Assembly (NCBI GenBank): GCA_022565395.1
Contig: JAIUMV010000010.1
Location: forward strand, 62,001 to 126,000
DNA: 64,000 nt
Reading direction: 5' to 3'
Source: Marinobacter sp.
GTDB taxonomy: Bacteria > Pseudomonadota > Gammaproteobacteria > Pseudomonadales > Oleiphilaceae
Position numbers and translations under genes: made by a program. The number at the start of each line of letters is the position of its first letter. Position 1 is the first letter of the stretch. The notes below the pieces were generated by a model. That model did no database searches. It was not told where the DNA came from and saw only the letters and a list, made by a program, of their open reading frames with translations. This document shows, one piece after another, positions 16,924 to 25,920 of the stretch.

Positions 16924-18474
16924 TCAGGGTAGCCAGGGCAGCTCCTCGCTGTCGGGTACCCGAACCTCAAAACCGGCTTTAAGTACCAGCGTCTGCCCAG
17001 GCGCCAGGCTCCGGTCCCAGGCAATCACACCGGGCTTGTTGTCGATGTTCTCAACATAGCCCGGAGTCACGTCCTGATAGGTCACGCGAATGTTGTCCTG
17101 TTGCGAAACTGGCAGGCGATCAATGACTCGCAATGCAATAGGTGCATCCGCATGGCTGGTGACTTCATAGCGGGTCAGGCGCTGATGATACTTCTCCGTA
17201 CGCACCATGCCGCGGGTGCCGGTTTGATTACGCTCCCGGACAACCTCTACGGATACCCGCTCATCTACGCCAAAGGGCAAACCAAAACCGGTGTTGGTCG
17301 CTATGCTGTCAAGGTGGGTCTGGCCCGTGTACCGGTTGTCCTGATAGAGATTAACCCGGGCGGCAGGTAGCAGGGTCTCCCCCTCGTATCGAGCCGCGGC
17401 GTGAATATAGCCCCGTTCACTCGCTGCGGGTACCAGGTGAGTCGTTATTTCCACCGGCATATCCAGCTGGATGACGGCCAGGCGTAATTGGCGGCTACCA
17501 TCCGCCACTGTCACCGTGCCAGGAATGCGGAAACGCTGGGTCAGGCCCTGCTGCTCCAGTGTCGCCAGTTCGGGGGCCGCTGCGGCTTCAGCCATCACGG
17601 CACTGTCCATCGCCGGCGCCCGCAACAACTTTGCCCTGGGGGTGGCTGGCGTCAGTATCCAGGGTGGCAGTTGCGGCAGCTGACCACCCAGGTCCGCTCT
17701 GGCAGTAGACAGTCTTAAGGTGACATCGCTCCAATCCTCCCCCGTTGCCTGCTGCACCACGGCATAGTGAGTCAGTTGCAGGTTGCCGTCATGAGTATTG
17801 AGGCGGGCATCATACTCACTGCGCCAGTTGGCGTTACGGGTCTGGTAGGTAACCTGGAGTACCACCTCACGGGCCTGGTCGGAGCGATAGTTCACTTGCA
17901 GCTGCTTCACCGCCTGCGTGTCACGTGCCAGGTGGGAAAGTTCCCGCTGCAATCGCTCCTGTTCACGGGTCAACACAATATGCTGTTGGTCCAGTTCACG
18001 AATCTTGGCCAGTGTTTCCCGCGCCTGCTGGTATATGCCCGTAGCCACTGAGTCCAGATCCGCCAGGGTCATACGCTCACCCGGGGTGCGGGCCAGGCTC
18101 TCTAATAGCTCCAATCGGTAGCGCCAGGCCTGGGTGTCATCAGCCAGCACCCGCAGCTCGCCATTCACTTCATCGAGCTGCTGCTGCAGCGCCTGAACCC
18201 GCTGCGCAGTTGGCCCGGATTGCTGAACTGTCTGCAATCGGGTTTGTCCCAGGCGCACACCATCCGCCCCCAGCAACGCAACCCGCACCGACCCGTCCTG
18301 CAGTGCCGCCGGCAGATCAGCTACGGTTAACATGCCCTCCCCCGCAGTCAGGGTATGGCTGATCTCACGGGTAATGCTGGCCTGATCAGGGAACAGGGTG
18401 ACTTCCGTAACCCGCGCAGAGACAGCGACAGGTAACAGACATAGTACAAGAACAAAGCGAAGCGGCGTTGCCAT
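16924..18474 (-). CDS. DUF4139 / mucoidy-inhibitor-A-like protein, exported
   Basis: 516 residues from ATG 18474 (AAGGA eight bases upstream); the open frame continues to 18540. A signal peptide (about 1-20) ends at V-S-A. The N-terminal half carries a DUF4140-type strand region and a long coiled coil (about 85-210, Gln/Leu/Arg-rich). The C-terminal half has the DUF4139 beta-rich fold with N-W-R-S-E-Y-D-A-R and G-F-G-L-P-F-G-V-D-E-R. The fungal relative is called mucoidy inhibitor A; in bacteria the role is unknown and probably concerns the cell envelope. No lipobox is visible. It runs toward the PPK2 gene with 13 bp between the stops. Confidence 0.8.
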   Translation of the reverse strand: MATPLRFVLVLCLLPVAVSARVTEVTLFPDQASITREISHTLTAGEGMLTVADLPAALQDGSVRVALLGADGVRLGQTRLQTVQQSGPTAQRVQALQQQLDEVNGELRVLADDTQAWRYRLELLESLARTPGERMTLADLDSVATGIYQQARETLAKIRELDQQHIVLTREQERLQRELSHLARDTQAVKQLQVNYRSDQAREVVLQVTYQTRNANWRSEYDARLNTHDGNLQLTHYAVVQQATGEDWSDVTLRLSTARADLGGQLPQLPPWILTPATPRAKLLRAPAMDSAVMAEAAAAPELATLEQQGLTQRFRIPGTVTVADGSRQLRLAVIQLDMPVEITTHLVPAASERGYIHAAARYEGETLLPAARVNLYQDNRYTGQTHLDSIATNTGFGLPFGVDERVSVEVVRERNQTGTRGMVRTEKYHQRLTRYEVTSHADAPIALRVIDRLPVSQQDNIRVTYQDVTPGYVENIDNKPGVIAWDRSLAPGQTLVLKAGFEVRVPDSEELPWLP

Positions 18475-18574
18475 GGGAGCATCCTTCAGGCCGTTAAAGA
18501 CAACCCAGAGCATAGCAACCTTTCTGTAAATGGGAATCAATGCCCGCTATACGTTTACGTAATCCTGTCTCTAT

Positions 18575-18985
18575 TCACCGCTGATCCCGATAAATAGTCT
18601 CACGCCGCTCGTTCAACGCCTTGACCTCCGCCGATAGCTCAGCGGTCGGCCTTACCAGCAAACGAGCAATACCGATGGGTTCGCCGGACTCCAGGCAGTA
18701 GCCGTAATCACCCAGGTCAATTCTGCGCAAAGCGGCATCAATCTTGGGCAGCAGTTTACGTTCACGGTCCACAATACGCAGTGCAAGGCGTGACTCCTCT
18801 TCATACTGCGCCCGGTCAGCATCGTCATTGGATTCCGGCGGATTCGCCAACTGCTGTTTCGCCTGCTCAATGTTATCCATAGTCTCCTGGCGCAATACCA
18901 GCAACAACTCACGAAAATACGCTAGCTGGTCAGCATTCATATAGTCCTCTGGGGACGCAGCGAGTAACGCCTCTTTAGTCAGCAT
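18575..18985 (-). CDS. dksA2: DksA paralogue without zinc-finger cysteines
   Basis: 136 residues from ATG 18985 (AGGAG ten bases upstream); an alternative ATG lies at 19003. The coiled-coil tip D-D-A-D-R-A (54-59) keeps the DxxDxA signature that reaches the RNA polymerase active site. The zinc-finger region is G-Y-C-L-E-S-G and P-T-A-E-L-S-A-E, leaving a single Cys (97) where normal DksA has four. In Pseudomonas such C-minus paralogues substitute for DksA when zinc is scarce and are controlled by Zur. A Zur-like box lies just upstream here. The symbol follows that precedent; orthology is likely but not proved. Confidence 0.82.
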   Translation of the reverse strand: MLTKEALLAASPEDYMNADQLAYFRELLLVLRQETMDNIEQAKQQLANPPESNDDADRAQYEEESRLALRIVDRERKLLPKIDAALRRIDLGDYGYCLESGEPIGIARLLVRPTAELSAEVKALNERRETIYRDQR

Positions 18986-19017
18986 GGGCTTATGACTCCT
19001 CATTCAGGCCTAATAGC

Positions 19018-19036
19018 AATGTTATATCATAGCACT
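19018..19036. promoter_or_regulatory. Candidate Zur operator
   Basis: AATGTTATA-T-CATAGCACT is an imperfect palindrome around one central base. It matches the gammaproteobacterial Zur pattern AATGTTATA-N-TATAACATT at 15 of 18 positions, with the left arm perfect. It lies 33 bp upstream of the dksA-like start, in the 171-bp gap shared with the divergent MoxR operon, so it could affect both. Confidence 0.5.
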
Positions 19037-19156
19037 CATTGCCCATCATGAATCAGGTGCTGCTTGTGCTATTGAAGCCAACCCGCCGCTGAACTAACAT
19101 GCTGCCTTCATCTGAGACAAACTCACCGGAAGTCGCAATATGCAGCAAGGGACTGT

Positions 19157-20755
19157 TTGGGGGCCGCAAAGGTGACCCAGGAAAAATCATTCGGACGTAT
19201 CTCCGCATCACCAACCAACCCTCACCCTCGTCAGCAGGCTCGCGATTTTGATATCAGTACGCTGATTGATGGCCCTCTGCAAGCTGCCAGCGAGAGCGAA
19301 GTCCAAACTGCTGCACTGGACGAAAAGTTACGCCAGGCTTACTTCTGGATCATTAACCATGCGGTGATCAGCCCCCACTACGATATCGAGTACAACCAGC
19401 AGCCACCCCAGGTGATGTACTTTGGTGATAGCCGCACACCGCTGGTGCTACCGAGTGATCAAAGCTATTCCAGTTTCATCCTGTTGCCTCTGCTGACCTT
19501 TGCCGCCCGCCGCAAGTGTCTGTTTATTGGTGGCCCGGGGCGAGGTAAAACCGCATCAGCACTACTCATGGGGGTGCTCGCCGGGTATTCACCGAAGCAG
19601 GTGAAACAAGGCATGCAGCATGGCCACCCGCAGATGACCGTAGCCGATTTGCTCGGTAATCCCATGCCCCACGATCTGATGAAGGCCGAGGTGGAATCTG
19701 ATATCCGCATTTCCTGGCGCCAATGGCTGGATATGGGGGTGAAAATTGTTGATGAGTACAACCGTATTCCCACCCGCACTCAAAGCAGCCTGTTGACGCT
19801 GATGGGTGATAACTACGCTGAAATGTTCAACCAGATCAAAGAGTGCCCGCCGGCTGCCTGGTTCCTGACCGCAAACGATGATCAAGGCGGCGGTACTTAT
19901 CAGGTCATTGAAGCACTCAAGGACCGTATTGACGTGGTGGTTCAGGCACTGGGGTTCAATCCGCGGTTTCTGGATGAATTGTTGCTTCGTATCGAAGAAG
20001 GTGTGGACCCTACCGACTACCTGCCGGAATCCCTGCGCTTCACCCCTGAAGAGCTGGACATCCTCGAGCGGCAGATACGGGCCGTCAAGGTGCCTGATGA
20101 GTTGCGCAGGCGCATAGAGTTCTTTGCCAGCCAGTTCGAATTCAGCGAGTATTCTGGTCAGCAGTTCGAATACAAGAGCAAGGACACCTCCCGTTTGGCA
20201 GGCATCCCCAGCCATCAACTGGCGATATATGAAAATGGCAAGGACCGTCTGGCGGATCTTGGTTGCCAGACAGTGAACGGCCTGTCCGTCCGTAGCCTCA
20301 TGTCCCTGTTGGTTTACGCCAAAGCCATGGCGTTTTTCCGGGGCAATACGGTGGTAGAGCTTAATGACATCACCCAGATGCTGCCCTTCGTATTCCACTC
20401 CAGACTGTTCCCGGACCTGGATGCCCCCTTCTTCCAGCAAGCGGAACATGCGGCCTTTCGCAGCGACCGCATCGGCTGGCTGCGGCACCTGTTTATCACC
20501 TGCTGCCAGGAGTTCGAGCGTCAGGGCCTGCATCGGGAGGATCCTGCGGCCGCACTGAAAGCGGAGCTGGACCAGGGCCTGGACGGCGTGTCTCTGAGCG
20601 AATGCCGCCAGCGCCTGCAACGGATCGAGCAACAGCTTCTGGCCCTTAGCAAGGGCAACAAACTCACCGGCGCGGTATATGACGACGCCCTGCTGCTGAA
20701 GTATCTGCACCAACGCTACAGCAATTATCTGCGTTGGCTGACCAGTCAGGGTTAA
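19157..20755 (+). CDS. MoxR-type AAA+ ATPase, first gene of seven-gene operon
   Basis: 532 residues from TTG 19157; GTG 19172, five codons later, is equally possible and the start is unsure. Walker A is G-G-P-G-R-G-K-T (about 125-132). Walker B-like K-I-V-D-E-Y-N-R (about 195) and sensor-1 W-F-L-T-A-N-D (about 236) follow, in the MoxR pattern where Walker B reads VDE rather than DE. The C-terminal part (about 290-532) is a helical domain larger than in ordinary MoxR proteins. MoxR ATPases act with VWA proteins as metal-insertion or assembly chaperones, and a VWA gene lies two genes downstream. The start region is 171 bp from the dksA-like gene. Confidence 0.82.
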   Translation: MGAAKVTQEKSFGRISASPTNPHPRQQARDFDISTLIDGPLQAASESEVQTAALDEKLRQAYFWIINHAVISPHYDIEYNQQPPQVMYFGDSRTPLVLPSDQSYSSFILLPLLTFAARRKCLFIGGPGRGKTASALLMGVLAGYSPKQVKQGMQHGHPQMTVADLLGNPMPHDLMKAEVESDIRISWRQWLDMGVKIVDEYNRIPTRTQSSLLTLMGDNYAEMFNQIKECPPAAWFLTANDDQGGGTYQVIEALKDRIDVVVQALGFNPRFLDELLLRIEEGVDPTDYLPESLRFTPEELDILERQIRAVKVPDELRRRIEFFASQFEFSEYSGQQFEYKSKDTSRLAGIPSHQLAIYENGKDRLADLGCQTVNGLSVRSLMSLLVYAKAMAFFRGNTVVELNDITQMLPFVFHSRLFPDLDAPFFQQAEHAAFRSDRIGWLRHLFITCCQEFERQGLHREDPAAALKAELDQGLDGVSLSECRQRLQRIEQQLLALSKGNKLTGAVYDDALLLKYLHQRYSNYLRWLTSQG

Positions 20756-20756
20756 T

Positions 20757-21695
20757 ATGCCGTCCTCCTGGCTTGCAACACAGCTGCGTGCCAGAGCTGA
20801 CGTGTATAACCGTCAGTTCCGCATCGCCCGTCATCAGACTGCCACCGTGTCTGCAGAGGACATAGCCTGCTTTGTCCAGCAATGCCTGGCACCCTTGTTT
20901 GACGGGCTGACCCGGGCACCCCAGCCCTGGAGCGATGCGGAACTGGCCGATCTGCTGGACGACTGCTACCGGCATGGCCTTGCTCTGTGCCGGGGTCGTT
21001 GGCTTACGCCCAATACCTGGCCCCTGCTGGGACAGCTGTTTGGGCGTGTCCTGCCTCAGTGGCTGGCCCCCTATCCGGGCCAGGCCAGTACCCTGCTGAC
21101 CCGGCTGCTAAACACGCTGCTCAAATTACCCGGCACCAACGCCTGGACGCCATTCCTCGCCCGCTGGCAGATGCTGATGCCAAAACCCCCGCAAGTTGAT
21201 GACGCCCTGTTGATGCTGGCATGGCTTGGCGGGCTCGCGGAATACCGGCATGCCGCCTTGCAGCATTACCAACGTGATCCTGACTGCTTCGAGACTTTAC
21301 TGCCCTTCCATCCCCAGCGCGTTGGCGAGCGTTGGTGGAGTACCCAGCAGGGTCACTGGGTACAGACACCCCAACGTATCGGTGCATCAGTGATACTGGG
21401 CGGCGACTTTACCAACCCGCCAACCCTGTTTGGGGATGATCGGGCGCCGGTCATACGCAGTGGTGACATGGTATGGCATCTCTATGCAGACGCCTATGGA
21501 TTGCGCCTGCTGCCCATCAAGCCAGGCGCTGCGAGTACGCTGGTCCGCGCCACAACCGGCAGTGGCCCTCTGTCAGATATGAAGGACTTGAGCGGCTGGT
21601 CATCAACGCTGGCGCTGGATGACTACGATTTGTTCACCACGCCCCAGAGCTATGCGGTCATTCTGATACCAAGGCCGGAGTCACAGCATGGCTAA
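20757..21695 (+). CDS. Unrecognised protein between MoxR and VWA genes
   Basis: 312 residues starting one base after the MoxR stop; the end overlaps the next gene by 8 bp. It is soluble, helical and Trp/Leu-rich up to about residue 200. A G-G-D-F-T-N-P-P stretch and a beta-rich C-terminal portion follow (W-H-L-Y-A-D-A-Y-G-L-R-L-L-P). I recognise no family. Its strict position between ATPase and VWA genes suggests an adaptor or substrate-binding component of that complex, which is inference only. It has no signal peptide or membrane helix. Confidence 0.65.
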   Translation: MPSSWLATQLRARADVYNRQFRIARHQTATVSAEDIACFVQQCLAPLFDGLTRAPQPWSDAELADLLDDCYRHGLALCRGRWLTPNTWPLLGQLFGRVLPQWLAPYPGQASTLLTRLLNTLLKLPGTNAWTPFLARWQMLMPKPPQVDDALLMLAWLGGLAEYRHAALQHYQRDPDCFETLLPFHPQRVGERWWSTQQGHWVQTPQRIGASVILGGDFTNPPTLFGDDRAPVIRSGDMVWHLYADAYGLRLLPIKPGAASTLVRATTGSGPLSDMKDLSGWSSTLALDDYDLFTTPQSYAVILIPRPESQHG

Positions 21696-23430
21696 CCGCA
21701 AACAACTGGCTATCTGGGAGGCCGCCTGGGCTGACGCACTCGCGTTGTGGAGTAATCACCTGCAACTGAGCATGCCGCTTTGGTGCTTTTCCCTGGCCGA
21801 GGCTCACGCACAGGGCCTCACCCAAAGCTTTGCCGCCATTCGTCTGAACACCCAGCAGGTGATGGTCAATCTTAAACAGGCCCAACGTCTGGAGCTGGAC
21901 GAGCTTGCGCTGGAGGTACTGGCCCATGAGATCGGCCATCATGTCTACGCGCCAGCCAACATGACCCGCCATCTGCAGATGCTGGCTATCACCCGCCGCT
22001 CCCTGCCAACGGCTGAAGCCCTTGCCCCACTGGTGGCCAACCTCTATACCGACCTGCTCATCAATCAACACCTTCAGCGCCAGCACAACTGTCGCATGGA
22101 CGAGGTCTACCGCCGCCTTCGCAGCCCCTCCTCCAGCCTGGTATGGCGCCTGTACATGCGGATTTATGAACGCCTCTGGCAGCAGCCCAGCGGCAGCCTT
22201 GGCGGTCATGACCTGGACGAATCCCAGCAAGGTGATGCCTGGCTGGGTGCCCGAATCATTAAGGTATACGGCAAAGACTGGCTGACGGGCGCCAGCCGCT
22301 TCGCCATGCTCCTGCTACCGTATCTGCTGGAAGAAAAAGAAGACCTGAGCGCCACCTTCGGCCTGCTGATGGACACTGAGCATGCGGGCCGTGGCTATAA
22401 CGGCGGTGGTGCTCTGGACCTGCCAGATATTACGGTGATCCACCCCAGCCTTGACGAGCTTTTGGGTGCCAACCTGGGTAGCAGGCCGCCGCAGGAAAAC
22501 CCGGGGGAGCCCCGTGAGTCCGATCGAACGGGCAGCAAGAGTCAGGCGGTTGAGCCTCAGGAATTCTACGAAGTCATGCGTGCGGCAGGCCTGGATCTCA
22601 GCCGCCATGATATTGCGGTGCGCTTCTATCGGGAGCACGTGCGTACACTCCCCCTGAGCTACCCCGACAAACCGACAGCCAACGCAGTAGAACCCGAGTT
22701 CGAAGGTTACGACATCTGGCAACTGGGCGACGACCCCAGCCAGATTGACTGGCTTGCCAGCGCCATGTTCAGCCGGGAGCCGATACCCGGCATCACCACC
22801 CGCATGAAAGTGTTCAGCGAACCTAGCGGACAGGACCCCGCCCGGCAGCCTTTTGATCTTGACCTGTACGTTGACTGTTCCGGCTCCATGCCCAACCCGC
22901 AACTGCAGCTATCCTATCCTACACTGGCGGGGGCGTTGCTTTGCCATGCGGCTATCAAGGCGGGTGCCAGTGTGCAGGTCACCCTTTGGAGCGGTGCCAG
23001 GCAATGTATCACCACGGAGGGGTTCATTCAGGATGAAACAGCGACTTTGCGGGTGCTGACGGGTTATCTGGGTGGCGGTACCAGTTTTCCCCTTCACATA
23101 CTGAGAGAGACCTACCGCGAGCCACGAGCACGGCCAACCCATATCGTTATCCTGTCCGATGATGGCGTTACCACCCTGTTCAATAAGGACGACCAGGGCC
23201 GGGAAGGCCGAGACATCAGTGCTGAGGCGCTGAAAAACGCGGGCGGTGGCGGCTACTGGGTACTTGACCTGTACTTTGACCCGGATCAGCCGGCACCAAG
23301 CAAATGGCAGCAGAAAACGCTGAATGAGCTGAATGAGGGGCGCGAGCAAGGCTGGCAGCTTCATCGGGTACAGGGCCTGGAACAGTTGCTGGGTTTCGCC
23401 CAAGCCTTTTCAAGACAACACTACCGTTGA
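21688..23430 (+). CDS. HEXXH metallopeptidase-like and VWA-domain fusion protein
   Basis: 580 residues. The N-terminal domain (about 1-200) contains H-E-I-G-H at 80-84, a zinc-peptidase-like HEXXH preceded by V-L-A. The C-terminal VWA domain (about 380-570) has the MIDAS motif D-C-S-G-S (396-400) and a later I-L-S-D-D-G-V-T strand with the metal-binding Asp. This arrangement resembles DUF2201-type proteins with a putative metallopeptidase domain plus a VWA-like domain. The middle region (about 255-340) is acidic and low in complexity. It is probably the partner of the MoxR ATPase two genes upstream. The start overlaps the previous gene by 8 bp. Confidence 0.8.
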   Translation: MANRKQLAIWEAAWADALALWSNHLQLSMPLWCFSLAEAHAQGLTQSFAAIRLNTQQVMVNLKQAQRLELDELALEVLAHEIGHHVYAPANMTRHLQMLAITRRSLPTAEALAPLVANLYTDLLINQHLQRQHNCRMDEVYRRLRSPSSSLVWRLYMRIYERLWQQPSGSLGGHDLDESQQGDAWLGARIIKVYGKDWLTGASRFAMLLLPYLLEEKEDLSATFGLLMDTEHAGRGYNGGGALDLPDITVIHPSLDELLGANLGSRPPQENPGEPRESDRTGSKSQAVEPQEFYEVMRAAGLDLSRHDIAVRFYREHVRTLPLSYPDKPTANAVEPEFEGYDIWQLGDDPSQIDWLASAMFSREPIPGITTRMKVFSEPSGQDPARQPFDLDLYVDCSGSMPNPQLQLSYPTLAGALLCHAAIKAGASVQVTLWSGARQCITTEGFIQDETATLRVLTGYLGGGTSFPLHILRETYREPRARPTHIVILSDDGVTTLFNKDDQGREGRDISAEALKNAGGGGYWVLDLYFDPDQPAPSKWQQKTLNELNEGREQGWQLHRVQGLEQLLGFAQAFSRQHYR

Positions 23431-23993
23431 TGATCATGACCGCCGACCAATCCGCTCCCGCCATGGTGACACTGCACCGCCGCCTGCTGGCCGCGCCCCT
23501 GCCGCTGTTGCAAGGCCCGCTGGAGATAACCGCGTTAGCGCATGATCTCATCTTTCAGTTTGACAGTGCGTTCAATGCCAGTCTGTTAACCAGGTTTGAT
23601 CAGCTGACCAAGTCCCAGGCATCCCTCGCCGGACTGCTGATCTGGCTGCTGGCAGACACCACCTTTAGCCGGGTGCGGCTCTCTGCCAGTGATCTGGCCC
23701 AAGCCATTGGAACCGTCAGCATCAGGGATGACCAACAGATTGATCTGGCGGGGATTCTGGCGGATGAAGATCTGCGGGAAGAACTGATACGGCTGCTACT
23801 GAGCGCCCTTTGTCTGTGCCCCGAGGGCGAAACCGCGGCCCAGGCGGAAGACCGTCTGCTGATGGTGAGCGCAGCCGAACGGGACCGGGTACTGGCCGCG
23901 TCGCGGGCAGCGGAACAAAGGGCTGCGGCGATCCGTGAGGCCCTGGCCGAACAACGGGCCCGTGAAGCCGCCGACAAGTACACCCGGGAATAG
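23430..23993 (+). CDS. Unrecognised helical protein of the MoxR operon
   Basis: 187 residues. ATG 23430 overlaps the previous stop by one base (TGATG); a second ATG at 23436 is possible. The first 130 residues are helical and hydrophobic-polar mixed without a membrane span. The last 45 residues are a strongly charged helix rich in Arg, Ala and Glu (A-A-E-R-D-R-V-L and R-E-A-L-A-E-Q-R). No family is recognised. Its tight placement suggests it works with the three genes upstream, and the C-terminal helix may be a docking arm for the ATPase ring. Confidence 0.6.
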   Translation: MIMTADQSAPAMVTLHRRLLAAPLPLLQGPLEITALAHDLIFQFDSAFNASLLTRFDQLTKSQASLAGLLIWLLADTTFSRVRLSASDLAQAIGTVSIRDDQQIDLAGILADEDLREELIRLLLSALCLCPEGETAAQAEDRLLMVSAAERDRVLAASRAAEQRAAAIREALAEQRAREAADKYTRE

Positions 23994-23995
23994 CC

Positions 23996-25336
23996 ATGAC
24001 GCCTGACCACTGGCACGATGATCTGCGCCTGCCTGACCTCACAGAGTCGGGCATCGCACGCTTGCGCCTGATGACTGAACACCCGTCGGCACCGGCTTTC
24101 AGCGGTCGTAGCGGTCACCACCTGAACCCCCAGGACCTGATGCAACTTCTGGCAGAAAAACCGCTATTGCAGGCTGCGCCAGACACCAACACCAGCCCTG
24201 ACTGGCTGGCGCCCTATGTCGCTGACTGCCTGGCCCGCGTGCCAGCCTACCGCCGTTATGGCACTTGCGAGGACTTTCAGGCACTGCCCTTCACTGACCG
24301 CCAGCAGCTCAGTAAGGATATTGCCGCCTTTGTGCCGGACGATCTGCCCCTGGGCCGTATGATCGCCTATGAAACGAGCGGCACTACCGGACACCCGCTG
24401 ACCATTCCGTCACACCCCCGGGTCGCCGCACGCTATCACTGCTTTCACGAGCAGGCGCTGGGCTGGCATGGCATTTCCCTCGCGCATGCCGAGGGCGATA
24501 TAGGGGTTATGCTGGCAGGCGATCAGGAGCGTTGTTTTACCTACGTGTCCGTGGTGCCCTATTGGCAGCAAAAGGGCCTCGTCAAACTCAATCTGAACCC
24601 AGCCGACTGGCCCTCTGAGGCGGATCGTGGGCGTTATATCGACAGCCTGAAGCCCATTCTGATTACCGGTGACCCGCGCAGTCTGGCAACCCTGCTGACT
24701 CTTCCGTTCAGCCATTGCCCGGTGGCCATTCTGTCCACGTCCATGACCTTGCTGCAGGGCCTCAAAAGCGCCCTTGAAGCACGCTTCGGTTGCCCTGTGA
24801 TTAACCTCTACTCGATGAATGAGGCCGGCCCCATCGCCGCCAGTGACGGCCAGTCACCCGGCCTGCGACTGCTCCAGCCCCGCCTGTACGTGGAGATCAT
24901 CGGCGCCGATGGCCGCCCAAAAGCCTACGGTGAGCGGGGCGAGATCTGTATAACCGGCGGCTTTAACGACTACCTTCCGTTGTTACGCTACCGGACGGGT
25001 GACCATGCCAGCCTGCGGCAGGAACCCAACGGTGCTCTTTACCTGGACGATCTGGACGGCCGACCGCCGGTGCGCTACCACACCCAGTATGGCTGGCTCA
25101 ACAATGTGGACATGACCCACAGCCTGCAACCTTTCGCGCTGGCACAGTACCAGCTACACCAACAAGCCTGTGGCGCAGTCGTGCTGCGGGTGCGTGGCAG
25201 CGCTGATCAGCAGGCGCTGCATGCTGCATTAGCCGCGCGGTTTGGTCCGGCTGTGGCTATCACCGTTCTAACTTTTCAACACCTCGGAGACAAAACCGTG
25301 CAATACACCAGTGACTATCCGGAGGCGATGCGCTGA
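23996..25336 (+). CDS. PaaK/CapK-like acyl-adenylate ligase
   Basis: 446 residues, starting two bases after the previous stop. AMP-binding motifs are present: T-S-G-T-T-G-H-P (ATP P-loop), Y-S-M-N-E-A-G-P-I-A (A5 motif), and L-L-R-Y-R-T-G-D-H (A8). A Lys in G-D-K-T-V-Q-Y near the C-terminus is placed like the A10 catalytic lysine. Length and spacing fit the phenylacetate-CoA ligase/CapK group rather than large fatty-acyl ligases. The substrate cannot be read from sequence. It should activate a carboxylic acid as an acyl-adenylate, then pass it to CoA or to a protein or amine. It is embedded in the operon with the NAD salvage genes. Confidence 0.8.
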   Translation: MTPDHWHDDLRLPDLTESGIARLRLMTEHPSAPAFSGRSGHHLNPQDLMQLLAEKPLLQAAPDTNTSPDWLAPYVADCLARVPAYRRYGTCEDFQALPFTDRQQLSKDIAAFVPDDLPLGRMIAYETSGTTGHPLTIPSHPRVAARYHCFHEQALGWHGISLAHAEGDIGVMLAGDQERCFTYVSVVPYWQQKGLVKLNLNPADWPSEADRGRYIDSLKPILITGDPRSLATLLTLPFSHCPVAILSTSMTLLQGLKSALEARFGCPVINLYSMNEAGPIAASDGQSPGLRLLQPRLYVEIIGADGRPKAYGERGEICITGGFNDYLPLLRYRTGDHASLRQEPNGALYLDDLDGRPPVRYHTQYGWLNNVDMTHSLQPFALAQYQLHQQACGAVVLRVRGSADQQALHAALAARFGPAVAITVLTFQHLGDKTVQYTSDYPEAMR

Positions 25337-25920
25337 TGGACCCGTTAACCCAACTGGAATACGCGGCCAACGGCTTTTTTCTGGTCAGCGTGTTTCTCGC
25401 CGCCCGCAACAGCATTCACACCTGGTGGCTTGGCATTATCGGTTGTGTATTGTTTGGCGTGCTCTTCTACAAGGTGCAGCTCTACGCGGAAACCACCCTG
25501 ATGCTGTTCTTCATTGGTACCAGCGTGGTGGGCTGGTACCAATGGGGGCGTAATCAGGGAGCGCGCCCCATTACCCGTACCCAACCCTCGTTGCTGGTGG
25601 CTATGGTTATTCTCGCTATCACGATCACCCTGCTCTATGGCTGGCTGCTGAATTCTCTGACGGATGCTTACGCACCCTTTGTGGATTCCGCCGTGCTCAT
25701 GTTCAGCGTGCTGGCACAACTGCTGCTGATGAACCGCAAGCTGGAATGCTGGTGGTTCTGGCTGGTGGTTAATACCATTGCGGTGCCACTATACCTCTCA
25801 CGTGACCTGAACCTGACCGCCCTGGTTTACGCCGGGTTCTGGTTCAACGCCTGGTATGGTCTTTACACTTGGCAAAGGAAGCTGACAACACCATGTCAAA
25901 ACGCTATCGCGCCGGCCTAG
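25336..25920 (+). CDS. pnuC: Nicotinamide riboside transporter PnuC
   Basis: 194 residues with about seven membrane helices. The PnuC signature region has W-W-L-G-I-I-G-C and later G-T-S-V-V-G-W-Y-Q-W-G. It belongs to the SWEET-like fold of vitamin transporters and should allow facilitated uptake of nicotinamide riboside, trapped by phosphorylation in the cytoplasm. The matching kinase is encoded by the next gene. The start overlaps the ligase stop by one base and the end overlaps the NadR-like gene by 28 bp. Confidence 0.9.
   Translation: MDPLTQLEYAANGFFLVSVFLAARNSIHTWWLGIIGCVLFGVLFYKVQLYAETTLMLFFIGTSVVGWYQWGRNQGARPITRTQPSLLVAMVILAITITLLYGWLLNSLTDAYAPFVDSAVLMFSVLAQLLLMNRKLECWWFWLVVNTIAVPLYLSRDLNLTALVYAGFWFNAWYGLYTWQRKLTTPCQNAIAPA

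Noticed and set aside
16032-17024. Minus-strand frame of 330 codons across the PPK2 gene
   Set aside because: Shadow of the PPK2 gene, whose Walker motifs and ribosome-binding site support the plus strand.
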